A stretch of 27,420 nucleotides of DNA from positions 1-27,420 of the forward strand of contig CAJZDJ010000018.1 in the NCBI GenBank assembly GCA_915063485.1, given 5' to 3'. Shown piece by piece: positions 6,520 through 16,024 of this stretch. The first letter of the stretch is position 1, and each line of letters starts with the position of its first letter. The notes under the pieces were generated by a model. That model had not been told where the DNA came from and searched no databases. It saw only the letters and a list, made by a program, of their open reading frames with translations. A program made the position numbers and the translations under genes. The DNA comes from an uncultured Actinomyces sp. GTDB lineage: Bacteria; Actinomycetota; Actinomycetes; Actinomycetales; Actinomycetaceae.

Positions 6520-7464
6520 ATGTACCTGCACTCAAGAATGAGGGGTTTTCTTCCGGCTGCGATCGCATTGCTTTTATGCGTATCAGGATGCGCGGATGAT
6601 GCTTCTAATACCAAAGAAGTAAGCGCTCAAGAAGTTTCACAAATCAGCGCCCCAGCAGATGGGACAATGTCTAAAGACGGTCTAGTCAAAAAAGACTCAA
6701 CTAAGGGAGTTTTGCCAGCAGACCCATACCGTTTACCGGACGATAGGTTGCAGTACTACGCTGAGAACCTATATATCGCTAACTGCATGAAACAAAGCGG
6801 CTATGAGTATCCGGTACAAACCTACGATTGGAATGATCCTGCTACGCCGCTGGAAAACGCTCCCGGTTATAGCGGGCGCTTTACTGTGGCCAAAGCACAA
6901 GCCTATGGTTACCACCGTGCGCCCAGTAAGCGTCGTGAAGAGTGGCTGAAGGTAGTTGAGCAGAAAAACCAATTACTTAAAGATCCTGCTGCCGATAAAA
7001 CATTTATGGCCTGCAGTGAAAAGCTGCGCTCTAGCGGAGTTTTTAAGGCTTCAGACAAGCTAGAAGGCGACGTGGCCCCCTATGTCAATGACGTCTCGAA
7101 ACTTCCAAAGGTGCGTGCTGCCGCGCAACGCTGGCGTAAATGCATGGCCCCTCAAGGGATTGCGGATCTGCCAGAAGAACCGCAGATGGCTCAGTCTGTG
7201 GCCACAAAATTTGGGCTAGGCCAGCCTGACGCTGACGATACTGCCACTGACACTAACGTCAGTGCAGAAGAAATTAAGCTTGCCGTAGCAGATGCAAAAT
7301 GCCGTGAACAAAGTGGCTATGAACAGCTGGTCTACGACTTGCAATGGGTTGGGCAAGAGCAAATCCTGGCGCGTGACCCAAACTACTGGCAAGCCCGCCT
7401 CAAACTGGTACGTCAAGCCACTAACGAATACAAGACATATATCAACACCCACCGAAATGGTTAG
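6520..7464 (+). CDS. exported four-cysteine lipoprotein B
   Basis: This 314-residue protein is a diverged paralogue of lipoprotein A. The signal peptide has its core near 10-21 and the lipobox VSGC with lipidated Cys24; the ATG at 6520 is supported by GGGGGAG 3 nt upstream. The mature part repeats the same order: DGLVKKD (53-59), CMKQSGY (Cys89), a Y-G-Y segment (129-131), Cys165, W-R-K-CMAPQG (Cys208) and ADAKCREQSGYE (Cys261), with a helical C-terminus. It lies 89 bp after the MacB-like gene and may share its transcript or have a promoter in the AT-rich gap. The location next to the exporter and the duplication around it suggest a joint function. No enzymatic motif is visible. Its 3' end is marked by a 10-bp hairpin. 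Confidence 0.8.
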   Translation: MYLHSRMRGFLPAAIALLLCVSGCADDASNTKEVSAQEVSQISAPADGTMSKDGLVKKDSTKGVLPADPYRLPDDRLQYYAENLYIANCMKQSGYEYPVQTYDWNDPATPLENAPGYSGRFTVAKAQAYGYHRAPSKRREEWLKVVEQKNQLLKDPAADKTFMACSEKLRSSGVFKASDKLEGDVAPYVNDVSKLPKVRAAAQRWRKCMAPQGIADLPEEPQMAQSVATKFGLGQPDADDTATDTNVSAEEIKLAVADAKCREQSGYEQLVYDLQWVGQEQILARDPNYWQARLKLVRQATNEYKTYINTHRNG

Positions 7465-7476
7465 CGCGTAGCTTTG

Positions 7477-7501
7477 GTGCCGGCCAGTTAATGGCCGGCA
7501 C
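7477..7501 (+). terminator. hairpin after lipoprotein B
   Basis: GTGCCGGCCA (7477-7486) pairs perfectly with TGGCCGGCAC (7492-7501) around a 5-nt loop, 12 bp after the stop. There is no T tract, so termination would be of the tail-less kind sometimes proposed in actinobacteria, or the hairpin may only protect the 3' end. Confidence 0.6.
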
Positions 7502-7723
7502 TGGCTATGGGATTAGAAAATGTTGTATTATATGCCGCATGTGGCGCGTATCGCAGCGTAGAGAGCGCGCACTAGTATAGACACATTTGTGGTATCCGTG
7601 TACGCTAGCGCTTTGCGTGCATTGTGTATGCTTGTCGTTTTTGCCCCGCCGCAAGGCGTGACATGCGGGAAAAAATACTAGACCGCGCGCGTGTAACCGC
7701 GATCGTTAAGGAAGGGTCTCCTT
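7502..7723 (+). promoter_or_regulatory. rpoB upstream region
   Basis: This non-coding stretch must carry the rpoBC promoter. The best -10 candidates are TATTAT at 7526-7531 and TAGTAT at 7573-7578; neither has a clear -35 partner. A GC-rich imperfect stem (GTG-GCGC 7541-7547 with GCGC-CAC to 7572) lies between. CCCGC (7645-7649) and GCGGG (7665-7669), flanked by T5 and A6, form a further stem in the leader. AAGGAAGGG (7708-7716) is the rpoB ribosome site. Confidence 0.45.
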
Positions 7724-10700
7724 TTGGCTGCTTCGCGCACCCCTGTTGCACCTACTGCTGAAGCCATCGCGGCGCGTATTGCGTCGCGTCGCATTAACTT
7801 CGCCACCATTGCGGAGCCGATGCAGGTTCCGAATCTACTAGCCCTACAGACCGAGAGTTTCGACTGGCTCGTCGGTAACGAGCGTTGGCGCGAGCGTGTT
7901 GAAGCTGCCAACGCCGTTCGCCCGGGTTCACTGCCTGAGGTGTCCGGTCTGGAGGAAATCTTCGAAGAGATTTCCCCGATTGAAGACTTTGGGCAAACCA
8001 TGTCCCTGTCTTTCCACGACCACCGCTTCGAAGAGCCCAAGTACACGGCTGACGAGTGCAAGGAGAAGGGTCAGACCTACTCCGCACCGCTGTATGTGGT
8101 GGCCGACTTTGACAACTTTGACACCGGTGAGATTAAGTCCCAGACCGTGTTCATGGGTGACTTCCCGCTCATGACTGAGCGCGGTACCTTCATTATCAAC
8201 GGTACCGAGCGTGTGGTTGTCTCCCAGCTGGTGCGTAGCCCCGGCGTGTACTTCGAGCGCGGCGTCGAAAAGGGCACCGACAAGCTGATCTACAACGCCA
8301 AGGTGATCCCCTCACGCGGTGCCTGGCTTGAGTTCGAGGTAGACAAGAACGACCACGTATTCGTACGTATCGACCGTAAGCGCAAGCAGGACATCACCGT
8401 GTTTCTGCTGGCTTTGGGTATGGACGAGTCTGAAATCCGCAAGGAATTCGCCGACTACCCGGCCCTAACCTCCGCCCTGGACGGCGACCGCAAGGTAACC
8501 ACCCAGGATGAGGCGCTGCTGGACATCTACCGCAAGATCCGCCCCGGTGAGCCGCCGAGCGTTGAGGCCGGTCGCGCCCTGCTGGAGAACTTCTACTTCA
8601 ACCCCAAGCGCTACGACCTAGCTAAGGTTGGTCGCTACAAGATCAACAAGAAGCTGGGTATCGCCGCAGACCTGACCGAGTCTGTGCTGCGCATCGAGGA
8701 CATTAACGCCACCATCAAGTACCTGCTGGCTCTGCACCAGCACCAGGACGCAGTCAAGGGCTTCCGTGACGGCGAAGAAGTTGACATCCCGGTTGAGTAC
8801 GACGACATCGACCACCTCGGTAACCGCCGCATCCGCGCCGTCGGTGAGCTCATCCAGTCTCAGGTGCGCACTGGTATGAGCCGTATGGAGCGTCAGGTGC
8901 GTGAGCGCATGACCACCCAGGACGCTGAGGCCATCACCCCCAACACCCTGATCAACATCCGTCCGGTGACTGCCGCTATCAAGGAGTTCTTCGGTACTTC
9001 TCAGCTCAGTCAGTTCATGGACCAGAACAACCCGCTGGCTGGTTTGACCCACAAGCGCCGCCTGTCGGCCCTTGGCCCCGGTGGTTTGAGCCGTGAGCGC
9101 GCCGGTATGGAGGTGCGTGACGTTCACACCTCGCACTACGGGCGTATGTGCCCCATCGAATCTCCTGAAGGCCCAAACATTGGTCTGATCGGTTCGTTGG
9201 CTACCTTCGCCCGCATCAACCCCTTCGGTTTCATCGAGACCCCCTACCGTGTGGTGCGTGACGGTCAGGTTACTGACGAGGTGCACTACCTAACCGCCGA
9301 CGACGAGAAGCGCCACGTTATCGCTCAGGCTTCGGTCAAGCTCGACGACGAGGGTCGCTTCGTTGACGAGGCTGTGCTGTGCCGTCTGGGTGACGGTGAG
9401 CCGGCCCTGATGCCGGTTGACTCGGTTGACTTCATGGACGTGTCTGCCCGCCAGATGGTGTCCGTGGGTACCTCCCTGATTCCGTTCTTGGAGCACGACG
9501 ACGCTAACCGCGCTCTGATGGGTGCCAACATGCAGCGCCAGGCTGTGCCGCTAATCCGTCCCGACGCCCCGCTGGTGGGTACCGGTATGGAGCGCCGCAC
9601 CGCCGTCGACGCTGGTGACGTGGTAGTAGCCGCTAAGGCCGGTGTGGTCACTGAGGTTTGCGCTGACTTCGTGCGTGTAGCCAACGACGACGGCTCTGAG
9701 TCCCTATACAAGGTGGCTAAGTTCCTGCGTTCTAACCAGGGCAACTGCTACAACCAGCGCGTGGTTGCTGATGAGGGGGAGCGCGTTGAGGTAGGCACCG
9801 TCCTAGCTGACGGCCCCGCTACCGACGGCGGCGACCTGGCTCTGGGCCAGAACCTGCTGGTGGCCTTCATGACCTGGGAAGGTTTCAACTATGAGGACGC
9901 CATCATCCTGTCTCAGCGTGTGGTCTCTGACGACCTGCTGACCTCCATCCACATTCAGGAGCACGAGGTTGACGCCCGCGACACCAAGCTTGGTGCCGAG
10001 GAAATCACCCGCGACATCCCCAACGTGGGTGAAGACGCACTAGCTAACCTAGACGAGCGCGGCATTATCCGCATCGGTGCTGAGGTTAACAGCGGTGACA
10101 TCCTGGTTGGTAAGGTCACCCCGAAGGGTGAAACCGAGCTGACCAGTGAAGAGCGCCTGCTGCGCGCCATCTTCGGTGAGAAGGCCCGCGAAGTGCGTGA
10201 CACCTCGCTGCGTGTGCCCCACGGTGAATACGGCATCGTCACTGCGGTGCGTGAAATCGTGGCTGGCGACAGCGACGAGCTGCCCGCTGGCGTGAACCGC
10301 ATGGTGCGCGTACACATTGCCCAGCGCCGTAAGATCACCGTCGGTGACAAGCTCTCTGGCCGTCACGGCAACAAGGGTGTTATCTCCAAGATCCTGCCGA
10401 TCGAGGACATGCCCTTCCTAGCTGACGGTACTCCGGTAGACATCATTCTTAACCCGCTGGGTGTGCCCAGCCGTATGAATGTTGGTCAGGTGCTGGAAAT
10501 CCACATGGGTTGGATCGCTTCGCGTGGTTGGGATGCCACTGCTAAGCGTGAAGCCGGTGAAGAGTGGGCCAACAAGCTGCCCGAGTTCGCGGTTAAGGCC
10601 CCGGCTCACAGCCCGATCGCCACCCCGGTATTCGATGGTGTGGCCGACGACGTGCTAATGGGTCTGCTTGACTCCACTTTGCCTAACCGCGACGGCGTCC

Positions 10701-11236
10701 AGCTAGTTGGTCCCGACGGTAAGGCCCAGCTGTTCGATGGCCGCTCCGGCGAGCCCTTCCCGTACCCCATTTCCGTGGGTTACATGTACATCCTTAAGCT
10801 CCACCACCTGGTGGACGACAAGATCCACGCCCGTTCCACCGGTCCTTACTCCATGATTACCCAGCAGCCGCTGGGTGGTAAGGCCCAGTTCGGTGGTCAG
10901 CGCTTCGGTGAGATGGAGGTGTGGGCACTGGAGGCTTATGGCGCCGCCTATGCTCTGCAGGAACTCCTGACCGTCAAGTCTGACGACGTTGTCGGTCGTG
11001 TGAAGGTGTATGAAGCCATTGTTAAGGGTGAGGACATTCCTGAGCCCGGCATCCCCGAATCCTTCAAGGTACTTATGAAGGAAATGCAGTCTCTGTGCCT
11101 GAACGTAGAGGCTCTGGATGCGGCTGGAAACGTTATCTCCCTCGATGGCGTCGATGACGACTCGCGTCGCCGCAGCTCTGACCAGCTGGGCTTTGACCTG
11201 GGTCGCCGCCCTAACACTGACCTGAGTGTTATCTGA
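7724..11236 (+). CDS. rpoB: RNA polymerase beta subunit
   Basis: This is the 1170-residue beta subunit of the core RNA polymerase. The start is TTG, supported by AAGGAAGGG about 8 nt upstream, as is known for rpoB in other actinobacteria. Conserved blocks run throughout, including the rifampicin-binding region [14 protein letters not shown] (424-437) and [13 protein letters not shown], the switch/active-site segment with GRHGNKGV, and the C-terminal clamp with [23 protein letters not shown]. Residues D433, H443 and S448, equivalent to the main resistance positions D435, H445 and S450 of Mycobacterium tuberculosis, are wild type, so no classical rifampicin resistance change is seen. Codon use and G+C are clearly higher than in the preceding module. 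It is cotranscribed with rpoC or partly uncoupled by the hairpin between them. Confidence 0.99.
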   Translation: MAASRTPVAPTAEAIAARIASRRINFATIAEPMQVPNLLALQTESFDWLVGNERWRERVEAANAVRPGSLPEVSGLEEIFEEISPIEDFGQTMSLSFHDHRFEEPKYTADECKEKGQTYSAPLYVVADFDNFDTGEIKSQTVFMGDFPLMTERGTFIINGTERVVVSQLVRSPGVYFERGVEKGTDKLIYNAKVIPSRGAWLEFEVDKNDHVFVRIDRKRKQDITVFLLALGMDESEIRKEFADYPALTSALDGDRKVTTQDEALLDIYRKIRPGEPPSVEAGRALLENFYFNPKRYDLAKVGRYKINKKLGIAADLTESVLRIEDINATIKYLLALHQHQDAVKGFRDGEEVDIPVEYDDIDHLGNRRIRAVGELIQSQVRTGMSRMERQVRERMTTQDAEAITPNTLINIRPVTAAIKEFFGTSQLSQFMDQNNPLAGLTHKRRLSALGPGGLSRERAGMEVRDVHTSHYGRMCPIESPEGPNIGLIGSLATFARINPFGFIETPYRVVRDGQVTDEVHYLTADDEKRHVIAQASVKLDDEGRFVDEAVLCRLGDGEPALMPVDSVDFMDVSARQMVSVGTSLIPFLEHDDANRALMGANMQRQAVPLIRPDAPLVGTGMERRTAVDAGDVVVAAKAGVVTEVCADFVRVANDDGSESLYKVAKFLRSNQGNCYNQRVVADEGERVEVGTVLADGPATDGGDLALGQNLLVAFMTWEGFNYEDAIILSQRVVSDDLLTSIHIQEHEVDARDTKLGAEEITRDIPNVGEDALANLDERGIIRIGAEVNSGDILVGKVTPKGETELTSEERLLRAIFGEKAREVRDTSLRVPHGEYGIVTAVREIVAGDSDELPAGVNRMVRVHIAQRRKITVGDKLSGRHGNKGVISKILPIEDMPFLADGTPVDIILNPLGVPSRMNVGQVLEIHMGWIASRGWDATAKREAGEEWANKLPEFAVKAPAHSPIATPVFDGVADDVLMGLLDSTLPNRDGVQLVGPDGKAQLFDGRSGEPFPYPISVGYMYILKLHHLVDDKIHARSTGPYSMITQQPLGGKAQFGGQRFGEMEVWALEAYGAAYALQELLTVKSDDVVGRVKVYEAIVKGEDIPEPGIPESFKVLMKEMQSLCLNVEALDAAGNVISLDGVDDDSRRRSSDQLGFDLGRRPNTDLSVI

Positions 11237-11244
11237 TCCTAACT

Positions 11245-11279
11245 GCGTGTGGGCTGCTAGCAGCCTGCAGCCCACACGC
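11245..11279 (+). other. 13-bp hairpin between rpoB and rpoC
   Basis: GCGTGTGGGCTGC (11245-11257) pairs perfectly with GCAGCCCACACGC (11267-11279) around a 9-nt loop, 8 bp after the rpoB stop. The tail GTTCTTCC is only weakly T-rich. It could cause partial termination, RNA processing or stabilisation between two genes that normally need equal expression. Confidence 0.6.
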
Positions 11280-11361
11280 GTTCTTCCCTGCGCAGCACTT
11301 TCATAGCTGTTACAGGCACTGATAAGACAAAGACTTTGCAGACATTTCGGAAGTAGGAACT

Positions 11362-14300
11362 GTGCTCGACGCTAACGTCTTCGATCGCATTCACCTGGGC
11401 CTAGCCTCCTCGGATGACATCCGCACCTGGTCACGCGGCGAGGTTAAGAAGCCTGAAACCATCAACTACCGTACCCTCAAGCCCGAGAAGGACGGTCTCT
11501 TCTGCGAGAAGATTTTCGGTCCTACCCGCGACTGGGAGTGCTCTTGCGGTAAGTACAAGCGTGTACGTTACAAGGGCATCATTTGTGAGCGCTGTGGGGT
11601 TGAGGTTACTCGCTCCAAGGTGCGCCGTGAGCGCATGGGTCACATCAAGCTGGCCGCTCCGGTAACTCACATCTGGTACTTCAAGGGTGTGCCTTCACGC
11701 CTGGGCTACCTGCTCAACCTGGCCCCCAAGGACCTAGAGAAGGTCATTTACTTCGCCGCTTACATGATCACCGAGGTGGACGAGAAGTCTCGCCACGATG
11801 ATCTACCCATGCTGCGCACTGAGTTTGAGCTCAAGAAGAAGCAGGTCACTGAGCGCGGTGAAGCTGACGTGGAAGAGCGTCAGCGTCGCCTAGAAGCTGA
11901 AGCGGCCCAGCTGGAGGCTGAGGGCGCCAAGGCTGATCAGCTTGAGAAGCTACGCCGCACCGCTGAGCGCGACATTGGTGCGCTGCGTCGTCGTAACCTC
12001 AAGACCCTAGAGCACATGGACAAGATCTGGGATCGTTTCGTTAACCTCAAGGTCGGTGACCTGGAGGGCGACGACGTTCTCTACCGTGACATGGCGGTTG
12101 ACTACGGCATCTACTTCAAGGGTGCCAAGGGTGCTGAGGCCATCCAGCAGCGTCTGCGTACCTTCGACCTAGAAAAGGCCGCTGAGGAACTGACTGAGAT
12201 CGTTGCTAACGGCACCGGCCAGCGCAAGACCCGCGCCATCAAGCGTCTGAAGGTAATCAACGCTTTCCGCGCCACCAACACCAGCCCCGAGGCCATGGTG
12301 CTGGATGTTATCCCGGTAATCCCGCCGGACCTGCGCCCCATGGTGCAGCTCGATGGTGGCCGCTTCGCCACCAGTGACCTCAACGACCTCTACCGTCGTG
12401 TGATTAACCGTAACAACCGTCTCAAGCGCCTAATGGACCTAGACGCCCCCGAGATCATGGTTAACCACGAAAAGCGTATGCTGCAGGAAGCTGTGGACGC
12501 GCTGTTCGACAATGGTCGCCGTGGCCGCCCGGTTACCGGCGTCGGTAACCGCCCGCTCAAGAGCCTGTCTGACATGCTCAAGGGTAAGCAGGGTCGTTTC
12601 CGTCAGAACCTGCTGGGTAAGCGTGTGGACTACTCTGGCCGTTCGGTAATCGTCGGTGGCCCCCAGCTCAAGCTGCACCAGTGTGGTCTGCCCAGCCAGA
12701 TGGCCCTAGAGCTGTTCAAGCCCTTCGTTATGAAGCGCCTGGTTGAACAGAAGCGGGCTCAGAACGTTAAGGCCGCCAAGCGTATGGTGGAGCGTTCTAA
12801 CCCCGAGGTTTGGGACGTACTGGCTGAGGTTATTCGTGAGCACCCGGTGCTGCTTAACCGTGCACCTACCCTGCACCGTCTGGGTATCCAGGCTTTCGAG
12901 CCCCAGCTGATTGAGGGTAAAGCTATCCAGCTGCACCCGCTGGTATGTGCCCCCTTTAACGCTGACTTCGACGGCGACCAGATGGCTGTGCACCTGCCGC
13001 TAGGTGCAGAGGCCCAGTCTGAGGCCCGCATTTTGATGCTCAGCGCCAACAACATTCTTAAGCCTTCCGATGGCCGCCCGGTGACCATGCCGGCCCAGGA
13101 AATGATTGCCGGTCTGTTCCACCTGACCAGCAACCCTGACCCGGCGGTTGAGGTTGAAAAGGACGCTAACGGTGAGCCGGTAGTGCCCGCTTTCTCCTCC
13201 TTCGCTGAGGCCAAGATGGCTTTCGACTTTGGCAAGCTGCACCTAAACGCGCTAGCTGACATTCGTTTTGAAGAGGGCATCACCCCGCCCATCGGCTGGG
13301 TAGCTCCGGAGAACTACACCGAGGGTGACCCCATCACCCTGCGTACCACCCTGGGCCGCGCCATCTTCAACGTCAACCTGCCGGGTACCTTCCCCTACGT
13401 CAACGAGATCGTTGACAAGAAGAAGCTCTCCGACATCATCAACACGCTGGCTGAGCGTTACCCCCGCGTGGAGGTAGCCGCCTCGCTGGATGCCTTGAAG
13501 AACTCCGGTTTCGGCTGGGCCACCTGGTCTGGTGTGACCGTAGCCTTCTCCGACGTGGTTTCGCCCGCTTCTAAGCCCCAGATTCTGGCTGGCTACGAGG
13601 CTCAGGCTGCCAAGATCGAAGAAGACTTCGCTGAAGGTATGCTCACCGAGGATGACCGTTACGACGCGCTGATCAAGATCTGGACTGAAGCCACTAACGA
13701 GGTGGCCCAGGCTATGCGCGACAACTTCCCTGAGCGCAACACGGTTTACCGCATGGTTTCTTCCGGTTCGCGTGGTAACTGGGACCAGATCCGCCAGCTG
13801 GCGGGTATGCGTGGTTTGGTGTCTGACCCCAAGCAGCGTCTGATTGAGCGCCCGATTACCTCCAACTACCGTGAGGGTCTAAGCGTTCTGGAGTACTTCA
13901 CCGCTACCCACGGTGCCCGTAAGGGTCTGGCCGACACCGCTCTGCGTACCGCCGACTCGGGTTACTTGACCCGTCGTCTGGTGGACGTGGCCCAGGACGT
14001 GATTGTGCGTGAAGAGGACTGTGGCACCCGCAAGGGTCTAACCGTCCAGATCGCTGACCGCGACGCCGCCGGCAACCTGGTTCCCGGCGAGATCGTGGAG
14101 ACCACCGCCTACGCCCGTACCCTGGCCCGCGACGCCGTGGACGCTGAGGGCAACGTGGTGCTGGCTGCTGGTGAGGACGTCGGCGACGTCGCCATTGAGA
14201 AGCTGGTGGCTGCCGGCATCGAGTCCATCGTGATTCGTTCCGTGCTCACCTGTGACTCCGCCGTCGGTACCTGCGCCGCCTGCTATGGCCGTTCGCTGGC

Positions 14301-15276
14301 CACCGGTAAGCGCGTGGACATCGGTGAAGCTGTGGGTATTATTGCCGCCCAGTCCATTGGTGAGCCCGGTACCCAGCTGACCATGCGTACCTTCCACACC
14401 GGTGGTGCGGCTACCAGTGCCGACATCACCCAGGGTCTACCTCGTGTGCAGGAGCTTTTCGAAGCCCGTACGCCTAAGGGTGAGGCCGTGGTGGCTGAGG
14501 CTGCTGGCCGCCTGGCTATTGAGGACGACGTCGACGGTAAGCGCCTGGTCATTAAGCGTGACGACGCCGAAGAGGACCTGGTGGTTCCGGTTTCGCGCCG
14601 CGCCAAGCTGCTGGTTAAGGAAGGCGACCACGTTGACCCGGGTCAGCCCATGACTGAGGGTCCGATTGACCCCAAGAAGGTGCTGCGTCTGCGTTCGGTT
14701 TCTGCCACCCAGCGTCACCTGGTGGATGAAGTCCAGAAGGTGTACCGCGACCAGGGTGTGGACATCCACGCCAAGCACATTGAGGTTATTGTGCGCCAGA
14801 TGCTGCGCCGCGTAACCGTGCTTGACCCGGGTGACACCGAGCTGCTGCAGGGTGACTTTGTGGATGTGATGACCTTCCGCGAGCAGTCGCGCAAGGCTAT
14901 GGCTGAGGGCGGCAAGCCCGCCTCGGGCCGTACCGAACTGATGGGTATCACCAAGGCCTCCTTGGCTACCGACTCGTGGCTGTCTGCCGCCTCCTTCCAG
15001 GAAACCACTCGCGTGCTCACTGAGGCCGCCATGAACGGCCGCTCTGACACCCTGATGGGCCTGAAGGAGAACGTCATCCTCGGTAAGCTGATCCCGGCCG
15101 GTACCGGTCTGGCCCGCTACCACGATGTTGAGGTGGAGCCCACCGAGGCCGCTAAGGCGGAGATTTTCTCCCGCACTGGCGACACCCAGGTAGCCAACAA
15201 CTACGGTCTAGGCGATTTCCACGCGGACTTCTCCGATGACTACCACACTGGGTTCTCCACGGACTACCAGTTCTGA
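11362..15276 (+). CDS. rpoC: RNA polymerase beta' subunit
   Basis: This is the 1304-residue beta' subunit, which carries the polymerase active site. It starts with GTG behind GGAAGTAGGA. The N-terminal zinc site is Cys60, Cys62, Cys75 and Cys78. A coiled-coil-rich insertion follows near 160-215. The catalytic motif NADFDGDQ (533-540) supplies the Mg-binding Asp535, Asp537 and Asp539. The second zinc site is Cys887, Cys964, Cys971 and Cys974. The trigger-loop region with [12 protein letters not shown] is intact. The C-terminus ends in an Asp/Phe/Tyr-rich tail. Size and domain order are normal for actinobacteria. Transcription ends at the 15-bp hairpin after the gene. Confidence 0.99.
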   Translation: MLDANVFDRIHLGLASSDDIRTWSRGEVKKPETINYRTLKPEKDGLFCEKIFGPTRDWECSCGKYKRVRYKGIICERCGVEVTRSKVRRERMGHIKLAAPVTHIWYFKGVPSRLGYLLNLAPKDLEKVIYFAAYMITEVDEKSRHDDLPMLRTEFELKKKQVTERGEADVEERQRRLEAEAAQLEAEGAKADQLEKLRRTAERDIGALRRRNLKTLEHMDKIWDRFVNLKVGDLEGDDVLYRDMAVDYGIYFKGAKGAEAIQQRLRTFDLEKAAEELTEIVANGTGQRKTRAIKRLKVINAFRATNTSPEAMVLDVIPVIPPDLRPMVQLDGGRFATSDLNDLYRRVINRNNRLKRLMDLDAPEIMVNHEKRMLQEAVDALFDNGRRGRPVTGVGNRPLKSLSDMLKGKQGRFRQNLLGKRVDYSGRSVIVGGPQLKLHQCGLPSQMALELFKPFVMKRLVEQKRAQNVKAAKRMVERSNPEVWDVLAEVIREHPVLLNRAPTLHRLGIQAFEPQLIEGKAIQLHPLVCAPFNADFDGDQMAVHLPLGAEAQSEARILMLSANNILKPSDGRPVTMPAQEMIAGLFHLTSNPDPAVEVEKDANGEPVVPAFSSFAEAKMAFDFGKLHLNALADIRFEEGITPPIGWVAPENYTEGDPITLRTTLGRAIFNVNLPGTFPYVNEIVDKKKLSDIINTLAERYPRVEVAASLDALKNSGFGWATWSGVTVAFSDVVSPASKPQILAGYEAQAAKIEEDFAEGMLTEDDRYDALIKIWTEATNEVAQAMRDNFPERNTVYRMVSSGSRGNWDQIRQLAGMRGLVSDPKQRLIERPITSNYREGLSVLEYFTATHGARKGLADTALRTADSGYLTRRLVDVAQDVIVREEDCGTRKGLTVQIADRDAAGNLVPGEIVETTAYARTLARDAVDAEGNVVLAAGEDVGDVAIEKLVAAGIESIVIRSVLTCDSAVGTCAACYGRSLATGKRVDIGEAVGIIAAQSIGEPGTQLTMRTFHTGGAATSADITQGLPRVQELFEARTPKGEAVVAEAAGRLAIEDDVDGKRLVIKRDDAEEDLVVPVSRRAKLLVKEGDHVDPGQPMTEGPIDPKKVLRLRSVSATQRHLVDEVQKVYRDQGVDIHAKHIEVIVRQMLRRVTVLDPGDTELLQGDFVDVMTFREQSRKAMAEGGKPASGRTELMGITKASLATDSWLSAASFQETTRVLTEAAMNGRSDTLMGLKENVILGKLIPAGTGLARYHDVEVEPTEAAKAEIFSRTGDTQVANNYGLGDFHADFSDDYHTGFSTDYQF

Positions 15277-15285
15277 GCTGTTAAA

Positions 15286-15306
15286 CGTGCGCGTTAAGCG
15301 CGCACG
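15286..15306 (+). other. hairpin after rpoC
   Basis: CGTGCGCG (15286-15293) pairs perfectly with CGCGCACG (15299-15306) around TTAAG. It lies 9 bp after the rpoC stop and just ahead of the main terminator, so it probably adds to 3'-end formation. Confidence 0.55.
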
Positions 15307-15327
15307 CTAGGCTGAGCAAAAACAATC

Positions 15328-15371
15328 GGGCGGGTGGGTGCCAACAGGCACCCACCCGCCCTGCGTTTGCT
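15328..15371 (+). terminator. rpoBC terminator
   Basis: GGGCGGGTGGGTGCC (15328-15342) pairs perfectly over 15 bp with GGCACCCACCCGCCC (15347-15361) around AACA. The tail TGCGTTTGCTT is moderately T-rich. It may also stop transcripts of the convergent Nudix gene. Confidence 0.85.
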
Positions 15372-15397
15372 TCGTGTCAGTTCACTCTGGTACCCAG

Positions 15398-15443
15398 CGG
15401 CCCTTGTTAGTGGCTGGCGGCCCTTGTTAGTGGCTGGCGGCCC
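15398..15443. repeat. 20-bp perfect tandem repeat
   Basis: CGGCCCTTGTTAGTGGCTGG occurs at 15398-15417 and again at 15418-15437, followed by a partial third copy CGGCCC. It lies in the non-coding gap between the convergent rpoC and Nudix genes. The identical copies suggest recent slippage duplication. Confidence 0.95.
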
Positions 15444-15454
15444 AGCACACGCCA

Positions 15455-15940
15455 TTAGCTGGCGGGATACACTGCGAAGGGGGCTGGGGCGACGTCGTCG
15501 TTAATAAAAGCTGCCAGGCGCGCAATTACCGCAGCTTCGTGGGGGACCAGTGGGCTGGGTAGATCCACTAGCGGGAACCAAGCCAATGCGGCGGCCTTAT
15601 CGGGCTCAGCCAGGCGCGGCTGACCCTGCCAATGGCGGCACAGGAAAAAGAAGTCAGCACGCTGATCAATAGGCTGATCAGAATGCATTCGATGCACCGC
15701 CTGGAAGGGCTGCAAATCCTGGGGCTCCAGCTGCAAACCAATCTCTTCCAGGCATTCGCGCAGTGCCCCTTGCGCGGGCTGCTCGCCATATTCAAGATGC
15801 CCAGCCACGCCACAAGCCCAGTGCTCATCCATAAAACCGGTGCCTTGGCGTAGCTGCAGCAAAATTTCCGCTCCCGCCTGGCCCGGGCGCACTAACATGA
15901 TGTAAACAGCTGGTATCAAAGCGTTGTGAGCAGCGAACAT
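15455..15940 (-). CDS. Nudix hydrolase
   Basis: This 161-residue protein is a Nudix hydrolase, a class that cleaves nucleoside diphosphates linked to another group and needs divalent metal. The full signature is present at residues 47-69: Gly47, five residues, Glu53, seven residues, Arg61-Glu62, then Glu65-Glu66 and Gly68-Leu69. The N-terminal strand IPAVYIMLVRPG and the later QRADFFF are typical of the small actinobacterial members of the mutT type. The substrate cannot be told from sequence; nucleotide clean-up is the usual guess. It is convergent with rpoC and divergent from the alpha/beta hydrolase gene, with 84 bp between them. The first Met (15940) is used; an internal Met15 would cut a conserved strand. 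Confidence 0.9.
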   Translation of the reverse strand: MFAAHNALIPAVYIMLVRPGQAGAEILLQLRQGTGFMDEHWACGVAGHLEYGEQPAQGALRECLEEIGLQLEPQDLQPFQAVHRMHSDQPIDQRADFFFLCRHWQGQPRLAEPDKAAALAWFPLVDLPSPLVPHEAAVIARLAAFINDDVAPAPFAVYPAS

Positions 15941-16024
15941 ATACCAAATTGTAATAGTGGACCAGACAAAAACCTGATATTTTCATGACAATAAGGCAAA
16001 TACTGTACTTAATCGAAGGTGGTC

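Noticed and set aside
7638..7675. Terminator in the rpoB leader
   Set aside because: The stem has a 2-nt bulge and the T tract lies on the 5' side, so it does not act as a plus-strand terminator; it may still be a leader structure.
8990..9085. Rifampicin resistance change in rpoB
   Set aside because: The main resistance positions (D433, H443, S448) are wild type; Ala439 in place of Ser is an ordinary actinobacterial variant to my knowledge.
8618..9286. 222-codon antisense frame in rpoB
   Set aside because: It is a shadow of the GC-biased rpoB codons with a His/Thr/Val-rich product and no motif.
14437..15123. 228-codon antisense frame in rpoC
   Set aside because: Same cause; the product is low in complexity and the sense strand is certain to code.
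15398..15443. CRISPR array
   Set aside because: The copies are directly adjacent with no spacers, so this is a simple tandem duplication.
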